DNA from: Treponema sp.
GTDB lineage: Bacteria; Spirochaetota; Spirochaetia; Treponematales; Breznakiellaceae
Assembly: GCA_012517385.1 (NCBI GenBank)
Contig: JAAYUZ010000034.1
Span: 1 to 62,310 of the forward strand
Direction: 5' to 3'
DNA length: 62,310 nucleotides
Part shown: in pieces, positions 8,643-17,718 of the stretch
Position numbering within the stretch: position 1 is the stretch's first letter
Layout of the letters: each line of letters begins with the position of its first letter
Made by a program: the position numbers and the translations under genes
The notes under the pieces: model-generated
The model's input: only the letters and a program-made list of their open reading frames with translations
Told to the model about the DNA's origin: nothing
Database searches by the model: none

Positions 8643-10319
8643 ATGGACAGAGCAGCCTTGTTTGATAGAAATTTATTAGCCCTCTCCAGCAAAACACCTG
8701 AACTTTGTTCAATGCTGAGCAATGCAGAAACAACAAAGGGCTATTACACATTAGTGTATTCCAGAAACAAGCTCCCTGTCCCAGCACTGACCATGCCGGA
8801 AGGAGCTCCACGGCCGTTACATTCCCTGTTCGATCCACACAAAGAGGCTGAACGGATTGTTGCTACGGCAGAAAAATCCGGGTATATCATTATGCTTGGT
8901 TTAGGTGGGGGGTATCTAGCCCAAAAGGCCCTGGAACGATCTGATATTCACTCAGTCATCATCGTGGACTATAATCTTGACGGCTGTGCAGAATTGTTAT
9001 CCCTAATTGATTATATTTCTATTTTCAGCGATCCCCGAGTTTCCTTGCTGATTAATCCAAGTCAGGATTTTCTGTATCATTTTATTTTATCCACCTATAA
9101 GCCTGCACTTCACGGTGGTATTCAGGTACTCCCCCTGCGACCGCGGGTGGATCATGAACCTGAATTATTTACAGCAGCATCGGACATTATTCGTTCATCC
9201 ATCGATGCAATATCAGAAGATTATTCAGTCCAGGCCTATTTCGGAAGAACCTGGTTTTCTAATACAATACGTAATATTTTCAGCTCAGAGCACCAGTCTA
9301 AGGTCTTTTCTCTTCCCGACCATGTTTCGGTGACTGCTGCGGGGCCCTCATTAGACATGCAAATCCCCCTTCTGAAACAGGAACGGGAACACACCTTCAT
9401 CCTTGCCACCGATACATCCCTGCCTGCATTAGCTGCCCATGGGATTGAACCCAACGGGGTCATCTCTATCGATTGTCAGCATATCAGTTATTATCATTTT
9501 GTATCCAAAAAACCCCAAGATATTCCTCTCTTTGTAGATCTTTCCAGTCCCCCGGTTGTGGCAACCCTTTCTGAAAACACCCTTTTCTTTTCTGGCGGGC
9601 ACCCCTTAACCCAGTATGTATCCCAGTATTGGCGTTCCTTTCCCCTGGTAGATACATCCGGGGGAAATGTTACCTATGCTGCGGTGGCCCTGGCAAATCA
9701 GCTTGGGGCCAGGACTATACGTCTCTATGGGGCAGATTATTCCTATCCTGAAGGTGAATCCTATGCCCGGGGGACCTATATTCATGGGCTTTTTCATTGC
9801 AAACAGGATAGGCTTCATCCCGTTGAATCCCTGTTCAGCAGTTTCCTTTTCAGGAACAGTCAGCTTTTAAAAATTATTTCAGAACAATCCTGGCGCTATG
9901 AGACCAAACCTTTGATCAGCTATAGAAAAAAATTAGAAGCCCTGTCTGAACAACTTCAGGCCCAGCTTATTATTATTGATGGTAGAGGCGCGCCGATACG
10001 GGTCCCACAACAGCAGCAAGTTAAACCTTACACAAACATAAAGCCCCTCTTTACCGCTGGAAAAGCAAGAGAATCGGCTGCCTCATTTTTACAATCCTAT
10101 GTGGCAACCATAAAGGGGCTTCCCAAATTTCAGTATAGCCTGAACCAATATGTACTGCAGCTGACCGAACATCAACGGGATGTGTTTACTACCCTGCTCC
10201 CCTTAGCAGCATTTATCCGAAGGTCTTATCAGGATATTTCTTTAGAATCACTTATCAACAGAGTAAAAGAAACCGCTATAGCTGAGATAGAACCCTTTAT
10301 TTCTCCAAAGACCAGATGA
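8643..10319 (+). CDS. DUF115 / Maf-type motility accessory protein, copy 2
   Basis: A 558-residue paralogue of the preceding gene. Motifs in order: MLGLGGGYLAQKAL with SVIIVDYN (Rossmann-like, residues about 84-108), TAAGPSLDMQ (about 236), ATDTSLPALAAHGIEPNGVISIDCQH, and YGADYSYPEG near residue 365. The arrangement mirrors copy 1, but an N-terminal Rossmann-like half is clearer here. ATG 8643 follows the previous stop by one base, with a run of six G just upstream as ribosome-binding site; an upstream in-frame ATG at 8613 lies inside copy 1. Its 3' end overlaps the convergent MEMO-like gene by 23 bases. Likely role: sugar or nucleotide-sugar transfer to flagellar filament protein (inference). 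Confidence 0.82.
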   Translation: MDRAALFDRNLLALSSKTPELCSMLSNAETTKGYYTLVYSRNKLPVPALTMPEGAPRPLHSLFDPHKEAERIVATAEKSGYIIMLGLGGGYLAQKALERSDIHSVIIVDYNLDGCAELLSLIDYISIFSDPRVSLLINPSQDFLYHFILSTYKPALHGGIQVLPLRPRVDHEPELFTAASDIIRSSIDAISEDYSVQAYFGRTWFSNTIRNIFSSEHQSKVFSLPDHVSVTAAGPSLDMQIPLLKQEREHTFILATDTSLPALAAHGIEPNGVISIDCQHISYYHFVSKKPQDIPLFVDLSSPPVVATLSENTLFFSGGHPLTQYVSQYWRSFPLVDTSGGNVTYAAVALANQLGARTIRLYGADYSYPEGESYARGTYIHGLFHCKQDRLHPVESLFSSFLFRNSQLLKIISEQSWRYETKPLISYRKKLEALSEQLQAQLIIIDGRGAPIRVPQQQQVKPYTNIKPLFTAGKARESAASFLQSYVATIKGLPKFQYSLNQYVLQLTEHQRDVFTTLLPLAAFIRRSYQDISLESLINRVKETAIAEIEPFISPKTR

Positions 10320-11142
10320 TGGAAGCATAACCTACAAAGGAATCTGATGCATACACTTCCCTGCTGGTACCATAAGAAACCAGTTCTGGCCTTTTCAGAT
10401 TCCTGCCTTCGCAATATCCCATGGTGCCTAACACGGACCCGACCGAACAGGCTGCATAATCTTCAGTGGCTTTTCGTAAAACCGCTTCCTTATCCATCGA
10501 TAGGACAGCCCTTATAAACTCCGCGTCATTGATTTTTGTAACCCATTGGTAAGCCTCTTCTCCGTTTCCCTTGGGAGTAAAATCGTAATTGGGGCCATAG
10601 TGTGTTAAATCGGTGGATCCAATAACACGAACATTTTTATGCTGGGCAGCAACTATATGAGCTATTGTTTTTCCAATAGAAAAGGATTCCAGTGAAGCGG
10701 GAAGCCGCATCCAGATTAGTTGTGTATCCTGGAAAAGATAGTGCAGAAAGGGTAATTGTACTTCCACCGTATTATCCTGATAGATATCGGCGCGGCATGG
10801 AATTTTATCGAGGATAAGATTCCTGAGGCTTATATCGACTGGCATAATCCCCAGGGGCGTTTCTACTCCATCATCCATCAACATCAAAGGCTGGTTACCT
10901 GGTCCCAGGTGTCCACCAAAGATAATAACGGTCTCCGGATCGGGTTGCAGACGCAAAAGCCCTGAAAGGGCTATAGTCCCAGAAAAGGTCCAGCCTGCGT
11001 GGGGAACAACAGAGGCCTCAGCGTTAGGATGAAATGCAGGGTCAGCTTGAAGTTTTTCCCTAGTTTTTACTATAAAGGCTTCAATAGATGCAGGACTTGC
11101 TGGATACCAACCGCTAGGGAGAACAGGTTTTCGTATCCTCAT
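10297..11142 (-). CDS. MEMO-like protein (AmmeMemoRadiSam system protein B)
   Basis: A 281-residue protein of the MEMO1 family, structurally related to class III extradiol dioxygenases. Visible family features: an N-terminal PSGWYPAS motif, VVPHAGWTFSG (metal-site histidine), IIFGGHLGP, STDLTHYGPNYDF and a CSVGSVLGTMGY segment near the C-terminus. In many genomes it sits with an AMMECR1 domain and a radical SAM protein; neither partner is adjacent here. AAGGAG lies nine bases before the ATG at 11142. It is divergent from the GGDEF-like gene and convergent with DUF115 copy 2. Confidence 0.85.
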   Translation of the reverse strand: MRIRKPVLPSGWYPASPASIEAFIVKTREKLQADPAFHPNAEASVVPHAGWTFSGTIALSGLLRLQPDPETVIIFGGHLGPGNQPLMLMDDGVETPLGIMPVDISLRNLILDKIPCRADIYQDNTVEVQLPFLHYLFQDTQLIWMRLPASLESFSIGKTIAHIVAAQHKNVRVIGSTDLTHYGPNYDFTPKGNGEEAYQWVTKINDAEFIRAVLSMDKEAVLRKATEDYAACSVGSVLGTMGYCEGRNLKRPELVSYGTSREVYASDSFVGYASIIWSLEK

Positions 11143-11173
11143 ACAAATCTCCTTGTTAAATTATGAATTATTC

Positions 11174-11202
11174 TAGCATGGAATAATAAAAACGTATATA
11201 AT
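11174..11202 (+). promoter_or_regulatory. Promoter of the GGDEF-like gene, leaderless type
   Basis: TATAAT (11197-11202) ends six bases before the ATG at 11209. The -35 region at a 17-base spacing is TAGCAT (11174-11179), which is weak. No Shine-Dalgarno sequence is present. The exact -10 box and spacing match other leaderless candidates in this window. Confidence 0.6.
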
Positions 11203-11208
11203 AAGGGT

Positions 11209-12390
11209 ATGCGAACCAAGTATACCACTATAGTAGCTCTGATTTGCGGTATGTTGTATGTGGCTGCTATTGTTTTAGCCCTTGTCATCATTTCAAACTC
11301 CATTTCAGAAAGAAAAATCAAGGCACATGAGGATTTTATTGTCCTTTCTGACCGAGCTGCTGCGGCTGCGGCCCTTGGTTTTATGTCCGATCCATTTCGC
11401 GATGCAGTAAAGGATACCCTGGAGGCTTCTCCCATACTTGCTGCAGTGATCATATCTGATAGTAATGGCGTAGCCTATGCGATAGAAAAGAAGCCTGGCT
11501 ACCTGCTTTGGAATCAGGGTGACCCCCAATTTGCAACCAGTTTTGGTGTAACAAAACCTCCATTTATCCGGCCCATCATGGTAGAGGGGTATCGCAATGT
11601 AACTATAAGTGCAATCGGTGAAGAAATCGATTATTCCCTCATTCAAAGGATTCTTTTAAACAGTCTTATCACTGTTCTGATTGCCCTGGTACTGGCGGTG
11701 GGGACTATTGCTTTCTCAAATCCTAAGCCAAAGACAGAACCGGTTTCCACCTCAAAGCCAGAGCCAGAAATCCGGAAGGATGTTCTAAATGATATGCCCT
11801 TTGAAATACCTGATATGGATGCTAGTGTCTTCCAGCCCTCTCCGGCAGAAACAAACTCCGATTGCAATGACGGCAATCCCCGCGGACTGTATACCCCCCT
11901 CTTATCGGTCAGCTGGGAAGATTATACCAATGAACGGCTGGAGGCGGAATTACACCGAAGTGCATCATTTGAACAGGATTTAACGGTGATGATCATTGCA
12001 TTCCCGGAACTCAGTTTTTCTGCCTATCCAGATCTGTTCAAGCAGATTGCTGATCAGGTTGTATCCTTCTTTACATTCCGTGATTTAATTTTTGAATGGA
12101 AAAGCCAGGGCTTTTGCATTCTGCTCCCTAATATAGATCTGGATCACAGCTTTAAAATGGCCGAAGAATTCCGAAATAAACTCTTTACCAAAATAAACTC
12201 CGATATCCTTAAGAAGTCTTCATGGGGAATTGGGTTAAGCTCCCGATCGGGCCGCTTGCTGGAAGCAAACCGGCTTTTGCTTGAAGCATCCCGGGCTTTG
12301 GAAAAGGCCCTGGAAGATCCTGCTTCGCCGATTGTAGCATTTAAAAGTGATCCTGAACGATACCGGGCTTTTATCTCAAATAAAGCATGA
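11209..12390 (+). CDS. Membrane sensor with degenerate GGDEF domain
   Basis: A 393-residue protein. A first membrane helix (about 8-28), a periplasmic region of about 110 residues with a possible small PAS/Cache-like fold, a second helix (about 146-166) and a proline-rich linker (about 170-215) precede a C-terminal domain of about 160 residues. That domain follows the GGDEF layout (ELHRSASFEQDLTVMIIAF, then CILLPNIDLDHSFKMAEEFRNKL, then WGIGLSSRSGRLLEANRLLLEASRAL). The active-site GG[DE]EF loop reads KSQGF, so it cannot make cyclic-di-GMP in the usual way. It may bind nucleotide or act as a protein-interaction relay. Single gene, ending in a hairpin shared with the convergent operon. Confidence 0.78.
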   Translation: MRTKYTTIVALICGMLYVAAIVLALVIISNSISERKIKAHEDFIVLSDRAAAAAALGFMSDPFRDAVKDTLEASPILAAVIISDSNGVAYAIEKKPGYLLWNQGDPQFATSFGVTKPPFIRPIMVEGYRNVTISAIGEEIDYSLIQRILLNSLITVLIALVLAVGTIAFSNPKPKTEPVSTSKPEPEIRKDVLNDMPFEIPDMDASVFQPSPAETNSDCNDGNPRGLYTPLLSVSWEDYTNERLEAELHRSASFEQDLTVMIIAFPELSFSAYPDLFKQIADQVVSFFTFRDLIFEWKSQGFCILLPNIDLDHSFKMAEEFRNKLFTKINSDILKKSSWGIGLSSRSGRLLEANRLLLEASRALEKALEDPASPIVAFKSDPERYRAFISNKA

Positions 12391-12398
12391 ATCCTAAT

Positions 12399-12421
12399 AA
12401 GGGGCCATTTTCCGGCCCCTT
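12399..12421. terminator. Hairpin between convergent genes
   Basis: AAGGGGCC, loop ATTTTCC, GGCCCCTT: a perfect 8-bp stem placed just after the stop at 12390 and just before the end of the minus-strand operon. There is no long T-run on either side, so termination strength is uncertain. Confidence 0.6.
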
Positions 12422-12425
12422 AAGT

Positions 12426-13400
12426 CTACTTATCGGTTTTTATAAAATAATCACTCTCTTTTACCAATTTATTATACAGCCACTGTGACAGCCTGTAGGT
12501 ATAGGGAGTATCTGATACGGTAGCCCAATGGGATTGATGTTCTGGATCCGATAGGATTATCAGCCGTTTTGTCCGGCCATCCCCAAGCTCTGCAGTAATG
12601 GTTGCCTTCCTGCGTTGTACTGTATCATCCGATACAGGGTCTGTAAAATCGTCCCCGCTTGCGCTCACCAGGTCCTGAAGGAAGGAATCTATCTTTTTAC
12701 TATCCAGCTCTTTACCTTCCAGTTTTCCCCCGCTTCCATTCCAGCTTGAAGGCCCTGAACGGCTGAGGCTGAAGCTTCCCTTAGATTCATCTGACCAGCT
12801 TATTCTTTGTACCAGTTCCGGTTTTATACCCTGGTTCCCCGTTTGGGGAAATAACCTGAGATCATACCATGACTGGGGACTGCTTTGTATATATGAACTG
12901 AAATTATCCTCTACCGATTTTACCGTATCGGAATCTGCGAACCTGAAGTAAATCTCCTTGCCCGTTGCATCCATTGAACCAAACCATATATCCATAACTG
13001 GTTTTTCAGTACCGTCAGACCACAGGGTTACCCGGCTTGCAGCATTGGGTCCAAGTCCAAGACGCTCATGGGCCTGAACGGAAGATGCTTGCTGAGGCAG
13101 CAGGTGAGGTTTGCCATAGGGTTTTAAGAAATCCTCTATACGGTCATTTTTTACAGGATATTCCTTTCCATCCCGAACCGCATACCATTGACCGGTTCTT
13201 TTCAGAAAGCTTAAAGGTGGCATTTGGGGCTGTTGTATCTCAATTTTCGTGATAGTTTTAAGTTTATTAGAATCCACCAAGACTCCGGTAGCCTGACGCA
13301 TCAGGCGCGCTTCGGGATTGAATATAAAGGTGCCAAGCAAGGTCAGAGAAAGGATGACGATGAGAGAAATGAGTATCTGTACCTTACGCTGATACTGCAT
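12426..13400 (-). CDS. DUF4340 domain protein of Gld-type ABC operon
   Basis: A 324-residue protein with one N-terminal membrane helix (about 8-26) and a large extracytoplasmic part. The DUF4340 pattern is visible: TKIEIQQPQMPPLSFLKRTGQWYAV, a duplicated WYDLRLFP segment, then a beta-rich C-terminus. DUF4340 proteins regularly follow GldG-like proteins in ABC export operons. The gene overlaps the upstream GldG-like gene by 17 bases, with GGGAGG eight bases before the ATG. Last gene of the operon. Function probably accessory to the transporter. Confidence 0.75.
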   Translation of the reverse strand: MQYQRKVQILISLIVILSLTLLGTFIFNPEARLMRQATGVLVDSNKLKTITKIEIQQPQMPPLSFLKRTGQWYAVRDGKEYPVKNDRIEDFLKPYGKPHLLPQQASSVQAHERLGLGPNAASRVTLWSDGTEKPVMDIWFGSMDATGKEIYFRFADSDTVKSVEDNFSSYIQSSPQSWYDLRLFPQTGNQGIKPELVQRISWSDESKGSFSLSRSGPSSWNGSGGKLEGKELDSKKIDSFLQDLVSASGDDFTDPVSDDTVQRRKATITAELGDGRTKRLIILSDPEHQSHWATVSDTPYTYRLSQWLYNKLVKESDYFIKTDK

Positions 13401-15000
13401 TGCGAGCCTCCCGGGACTGTAATTTTGCTTTCCTTCTCATGGTCCTGTATACCCCGTATATCAGGACAAGGAGGGGAATCAGTACCACATTGATGAGCTG
13501 AGCCATTAGTGCTGAGCGGGCCCGTTCAATGGGGTCACTTATTTTGTTCAATCGGGCAGAAGCCGGGAGCCTTGTCCGTATTGATAAGATATCGTTGTCA
13601 TTACCTAGCCAATCTGCGGCCTGCACAAGGAATTCCAGGTTCTGGTTACTGTTGGTATACTGTACCAAGGAAGTCGGGAATTCACTGTCTCCTATAATAA
13701 TGAGCCGGCCTTCACTCGCCACAGTTGGCATATCGGGAAGCATATCCTTAGAACCCTCTTTGATTGGCTTTGGTTTCCCCTTGAAATAGCTGGGGAAGGT
13801 ACCTTTAAGAGTGGTTCCCAGGGTATACTGGCCCTTGGTTTTGCTGGCATCGCTGGTAAATATGGCTTCCATATCCGGATTGGTGATAAAGTCTTTGGTC
13901 ATGAGCCAGGCTTCTTTTGTGCTCGTAAAAAGATAGTCCCCACTCACCCCCGATGGTGGATTTACTGTCAAGGGACTTGCCCAGAACAGGTCAAGACCAT
14001 CAAAGCGGGCGGTCAATGGATGTTTACTGTTGGCGTTCTGGGGGAGAACTACCACCCAATGGGGATAGCGCACCAATTTTACCTGTACCATACCGGACAT
14101 GCTCATGGATTGATAGGGAATGGTGAGATTAGCCTTGTCCAGCACCAATTGATTTTCTAAGCGGACCCCATAGGTTTCGAGCATACGGAGCAAACCCTTG
14201 TCCTGTACAGGGCGGGCCTGCAAATTAGAACGGGAATCGACAAAAACTCCATCCACAGCAAAGAGTATTTTGCCCCCCCTCTGCAGATAATAGTCGAGAC
14301 GATAGAGGTCCCAATCATCTAAATCTTCTGCACCACCGAATACAAAGAGGGCTGAAAGGCCCTGCGGGATTTCATCACCCTTAAAAATCTGGCGCACCTT
14401 GTAGCCAGCATTTTTAAGCACCCTGTCCACATACTGATAATCGTTGGTCCAGCTTTTATCCGCATCGGCAACGAGAACGCCCACTTCCCGCTCCGTATCC
14501 TTTACCAGGGTCCTGATACGGGAAGTCAGGTCATATTCCAGGGTATCCAGTGAAAAAACTACCGGCAGGACCTCGGTCTTGTCCAGGTATTGAATGACGA
14601 TACCCGTATATACGGTGGCCACACTGGACTGGTCCTGTTCCACGGTTTGTATCTGCTGGGGCTGAATGCCAAGCCGTTCTACAGAGACTGCAACACCGGC
14701 TTTGACCGGATCCTTTACAAAAAAGCGAATTTTTCCCTTTGACTGGGCCGCATATTCTTGCAGCAGATCCTGGATTTCTCCGGGAACTGGATGCATTTTT
14801 GCCAATTTATCCGATACATAGTAGGTGATAGTCACCTGTTCGGGGATCTCTTTATAGAGGTTCTTAGACACCTCTGAGAGGGTGTAGGATTTATTCCTGG
14901 TTATATCAAATCGGATATAGAGCCGCTGTGCATTTAATATACCCAGCAGCAGCACAACCAGGGTAAGCAGAGTAATAATGATCGCCTGATGTTTTTTCAT
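13384..15000 (-). CDS. GldG-like ABC-associated extracytoplasmic protein
   Basis: A 538-residue protein with a membrane helix at each end (about 8-24 and 505-523) and a large extracytoplasmic middle. It starts with the family pattern FDITRNKSYTLSEVSKNLY and continues with VTITYYVSDKLAKMHP and FVKDPVKA, typical of the GldG/IFT52-like family. The part around residues 210-250 (LFVFGGAEDLDDWDLYRLDYY) matches the GATase-like fold of that family. In gliding Bacteroidetes GldA-F-G form an ABC transporter; here gliding is not implied. GGAG overlaps the upstream stop and serves as ribosome-binding site. Confidence 0.82.
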   Translation of the reverse strand: MKKHQAIIITLLTLVVLLLGILNAQRLYIRFDITRNKSYTLSEVSKNLYKEIPEQVTITYYVSDKLAKMHPVPGEIQDLLQEYAAQSKGKIRFFVKDPVKAGVAVSVERLGIQPQQIQTVEQDQSSVATVYTGIVIQYLDKTEVLPVVFSLDTLEYDLTSRIRTLVKDTEREVGVLVADADKSWTNDYQYVDRVLKNAGYKVRQIFKGDEIPQGLSALFVFGGAEDLDDWDLYRLDYYLQRGGKILFAVDGVFVDSRSNLQARPVQDKGLLRMLETYGVRLENQLVLDKANLTIPYQSMSMSGMVQVKLVRYPHWVVVLPQNANSKHPLTARFDGLDLFWASPLTVNPPSGVSGDYLFTSTKEAWLMTKDFITNPDMEAIFTSDASKTKGQYTLGTTLKGTFPSYFKGKPKPIKEGSKDMLPDMPTVASEGRLIIIGDSEFPTSLVQYTNSNQNLEFLVQAADWLGNDNDILSIRTRLPASARLNKISDPIERARSALMAQLINVVLIPLLVLIYGVYRTMRRKAKLQSREARNAVSA

Positions 15001-15003
15001 AGC

Positions 15004-15747
15004 CTAACTCCATTTCCGAAAGAGCAACACCCTGGTATTAATAAAGAGACATAAAAGGGTAACCAGGATGAAAAACAGAATGTCACGGCTATCCAGTATG
15101 CCCCGTGCAAAACTTTCAAAATGGAAGGCCAGGGATAGGTAATTTAAAATATCTGCTAAAATCTTAGGCAAATCCATAAGACTGGTAAGCTGATTAAGCA
15201 GCATGACTGCAAGCAGAACTACCACGCCTCCAAGGAAAGCGCTAATCTGGTTTTTTGCCAGGGAAGAAAATAGCTGGCCCAAAGCAACAGCGGCCATTCC
15301 TAAAAGCAGGGCACCGATGTATTCGCTGATAATGACTCCCCCATCAAAATCCCCGAGGGGGAAGAGGCTGAAAGGAACTCCCAGAGTGAGGACGAGAGCG
15401 ATGACAAGTATGATCAGGGAAGATAAGAATTTTCCTAACACCAGATCCCACTCAGAAAAGGGCATGGTTAATAGCAGTTCTGCTGTCCCGGTCTTTCGCT
15501 CCTCAGCCCAGCTTTTCATGGTGATGGCTGGAATAAGCAAGGTATAGACCAGGGGAATCACTGAGAAATAGGGCCTGAGGGTGGCCGAATCGAGACTGAA
15601 AAACTTTTGCAGATAAAAGAAGGTGATACTGTTAAAAAGCAAAAAAAATGCCCATACACCATAGGTTGCGGGGCTGTTGAGGGCTGAATAAAGCTCTTTT
15701 TTTGCAAGTGCTATAGATTGTGATGAAAGACCTTTCATGTGCATCAT
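15004..15747 (-). CDS. GldF-like ABC-2 permease
   Basis: A 247-residue (or 244-residue) membrane protein with six predicted helices, of the ABC-2 permease type that pairs with GldA. The conserved MKSWAEERKTGTAELLLTMPFSEWDLVLGKF segment before the third helix is typical. The start overlaps the ATPase stop as ATGA; AAGGAAGG lies directly before a cluster of three in-frame ATG codons (15747, 15744, 15738), so the exact start could vary by one to three residues. Partner ATPase and GldG-like protein flank it. Confidence 0.85.
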   Translation of the reverse strand: MMHMKGLSSQSIALAKKELYSALNSPATYGVWAFFLLFNSITFFYLQKFFSLDSATLRPYFSVIPLVYTLLIPAITMKSWAEERKTGTAELLLTMPFSEWDLVLGKFLSSLIILVIALVLTLGVPFSLFPLGDFDGGVIISEYIGALLLGMAAVALGQLFSSLAKNQISAFLGGVVVLLAVMLLNQLTSLMDLPKILADILNYLSLAFHFESFARGILDSRDILFFILVTLLCLFINTRVLLFRKWS

Positions 15748-16706
15748 CCTTCCTTTGTAAGTTGTACAAAGATGTCTTCCAAACTTACTTTTTGGTGTTC
15801 CATATGGGTCAGCTTATACCCCTGGGCAACAACCCAATCAAAGAGGGTTTCGCCAATTGCATGGGGGCTTACGTTGGCCATTGCAGGTTCATCAATATGA
15901 CTAATTTTAATAAATAGGTTCCCGTTCTCCAGCCGTTTCTGGTTCTGGACAATAAAAGACACATTATTGAATACAAAGCGTTCGGGAACCGCTTCGCTCA
16001 GATTGCCTCTTAATTCCAGGTGCCAGCTGTCCTGGCCTTTGAGGGTCCTTCCGATTTCTGCGCTTGTCCCCTGGGCCGCGATACGCCCCTGATGAATGAT
16101 GATAACCTGGGAACATACCGCTTCCACCTCCTGAAGGATGTGGGTGGAAAGAATAACAGTTTTGCTTTTTCCCAGTTCCCTGATAAGCGCCCTTATTTCG
16201 AGTATTTGATTAGGGTCAAGACCGGTGGTTGGTTCATCTAAAATCAGAATTGCCGGATCATGTATAATAGCCTGGGCAAGGCCGAGCCTCTGCCGGTATC
16301 CCTTTGAGATGGTTTCTATCGGTTTATTTTTTACTTCCTGCAGCGAGCACTGATCCATTACCTGATTTATGCGGCTTGCTCTTTTATCTTTCGGAATTGC
16401 CCTGGCTTCGGCAACAAAGGATAAATACTCCAGAGGACTTAAGTCGCCATAGGATGGAGCATTTTCCGGAAGGTATCCAATCCTCTTTTTAACCTCCTCG
16501 GGGTACTCCTCTACGGATAAACCGTCTATCAGGGCGCTTCCCGAAGTTGGATAATGGTAACCCGTAAGGATTTTCATAATGGTGGTCTTACCGGCCCCAT
16601 TTGGTCCCAACAGCCCTATAACCTGTCCTGTTCCAACCTGGAAGGACACATCACGGACTGCCTGTACAGTACCATACCGTTTTGACAGTTGATGCACTTC
16701 TATCAT
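15744..16706 (-). CDS. GldA-like ABC transporter ATPase
   Basis: A 320-residue ATP-binding subunit. The Walker A motif GPNGAGKTT (about residue 35), the signature region ISKGYRQRLGLAQA, Walker B ILILDEPTTGLDP and the switch histidine in ILSTH are all intact. A C-terminal domain of about 90 residues follows, as in GldA/NatA-like exporters. The start at 16706 has AGGAG eight bases upstream; an in-frame ATG 45 bases earlier has no site. The operon runs ATPase, permease, GldG-like, DUF4340. The substrate is unknown. Confidence 0.92.
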   Translation of the reverse strand: MIEVHQLSKRYGTVQAVRDVSFQVGTGQVIGLLGPNGAGKTTIMKILTGYHYPTSGSALIDGLSVEEYPEEVKKRIGYLPENAPSYGDLSPLEYLSFVAEARAIPKDKRASRINQVMDQCSLQEVKNKPIETISKGYRQRLGLAQAIIHDPAILILDEPTTGLDPNQILEIRALIRELGKSKTVILSTHILQEVEAVCSQVIIIHQGRIAAQGTSAEIGRTLKGQDSWHLELRGNLSEAVPERFVFNNVSFIVQNQKRLENGNLFIKISHIDEPAMANVSPHAIGETLFDWVVAQGYKLTHMEHQKVSLEDIFVQLTKEG

Positions 16707-16777
16707 GTAGCTTCTCCTATCCTGAAAGATAAGAAAAAATTTGATAATCAAATGGTTACATGTAGGAAATATATATT

Positions 16778-17707
16778 TTAATCTTCATACTCAATGGGAA
16801 ATAGGGCCCGATCCCGGGAAAGCACCGTTTCGGGGAAGATTGCCTGGGCTTCTTTTAGAAGCTGTTTTAAGTTATGTTCCGTATAGCGGGGGCTATAATG
16901 AATCAGGGCTAATTTTTTTATCCCCCCTGCATGAGCGGCGATTTGCGCTGCCTGCTCAGCGGTCATATGTTTTTTTTCCTTCGCACTTTCAAGCAAATCC
17001 CGTTCGAACATGCCTTCACAGACAAAAAGATCCGAATTGGCTACTTCCTGGGCTATCTCAGGAAAGGCAAGGGTGTCCGTAACATAGGAAAATTTTCTGC
17101 CCTTCCGTTTTTCTCCAAGTACCTGTTCTGGATAAACCATGATTCCATCACTGTTAAGCACCGGCTCGCCGCTTTGCAGTTTTGACCATAAGGGCCCCCG
17201 GGGAACCTTGAGGGCCTCAGCCTTTTCCGGATGAAAAGCCCCGGGCCGTTCATCTTCTTCAAACACATAACCGACACAGGGTTTAGTATGCCGTAAGGGG
17301 AAGGCCCTAATATGAAAGCCCTCTCCCTCATACACGATACCAGGCTCGGTTATCTCTTTAACCACTATTTCATAGTTGATGTACATATCAAGCACCCGGC
17401 GGCTTGATTCAATATATTCGGCGATCTTGGGAGGGCCTATAATGGTAAGGGGATCATCCCGGTCTACCTGCGAAGACAGCATGAGTATTCCCGGCAGACC
17501 AGTTACATGGTCTGCATGGGTATGGCTTATAAAAATAGCGGAGATTTTTTTCCACCGTAAATTTAATTTGCGGAGAGACACCTGGGTTCCTTCGCCGCCA
17601 TCAAACAGGAAAAGTTCCCCTTCCCTGCGCAAAAGCACCGATGTAAGGAATCGATTCGGGAGGGGCATCATGCCGCCGGTGCCAAGAATAAAGGCTTCTA
17701 AATTCAT
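16778..17707 (-). CDS. rnz: Ribonuclease Z
   Basis: A 309-residue metallo-beta-lactamase-fold nuclease expected to cut the 3' trailer from tRNA precursors. The metal-binding signature SHTHADHVTGLPG is at about residue 60. Further ligands are the RHTKPCVGY histidine, the VTDT aspartate and the LIHYSPRY histidine. The length agrees with the short (bacterial) form. GAGGA lies five bases before the ATG. It lies in the metG operon, 11 bases after the FemAB-like gene and 71 bases before the ABC genes. Confidence 0.93.
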   Translation of the reverse strand: MNLEAFILGTGGMMPLPNRFLTSVLLRREGELFLFDGGEGTQVSLRKLNLRWKKISAIFISHTHADHVTGLPGILMLSSQVDRDDPLTIIGPPKIAEYIESSRRVLDMYINYEIVVKEITEPGIVYEGEGFHIRAFPLRHTKPCVGYVFEEDERPGAFHPEKAEALKVPRGPLWSKLQSGEPVLNSDGIMVYPEQVLGEKRKGRKFSYVTDTLAFPEIAQEVANSDLFVCEGMFERDLLESAKEKKHMTAEQAAQIAAHAGGIKKLALIHYSPRYTEHNLKQLLKEAQAIFPETVLSRDRALFPIEYED

Positions 17708-17718
17708 AGGGTCCTCGT

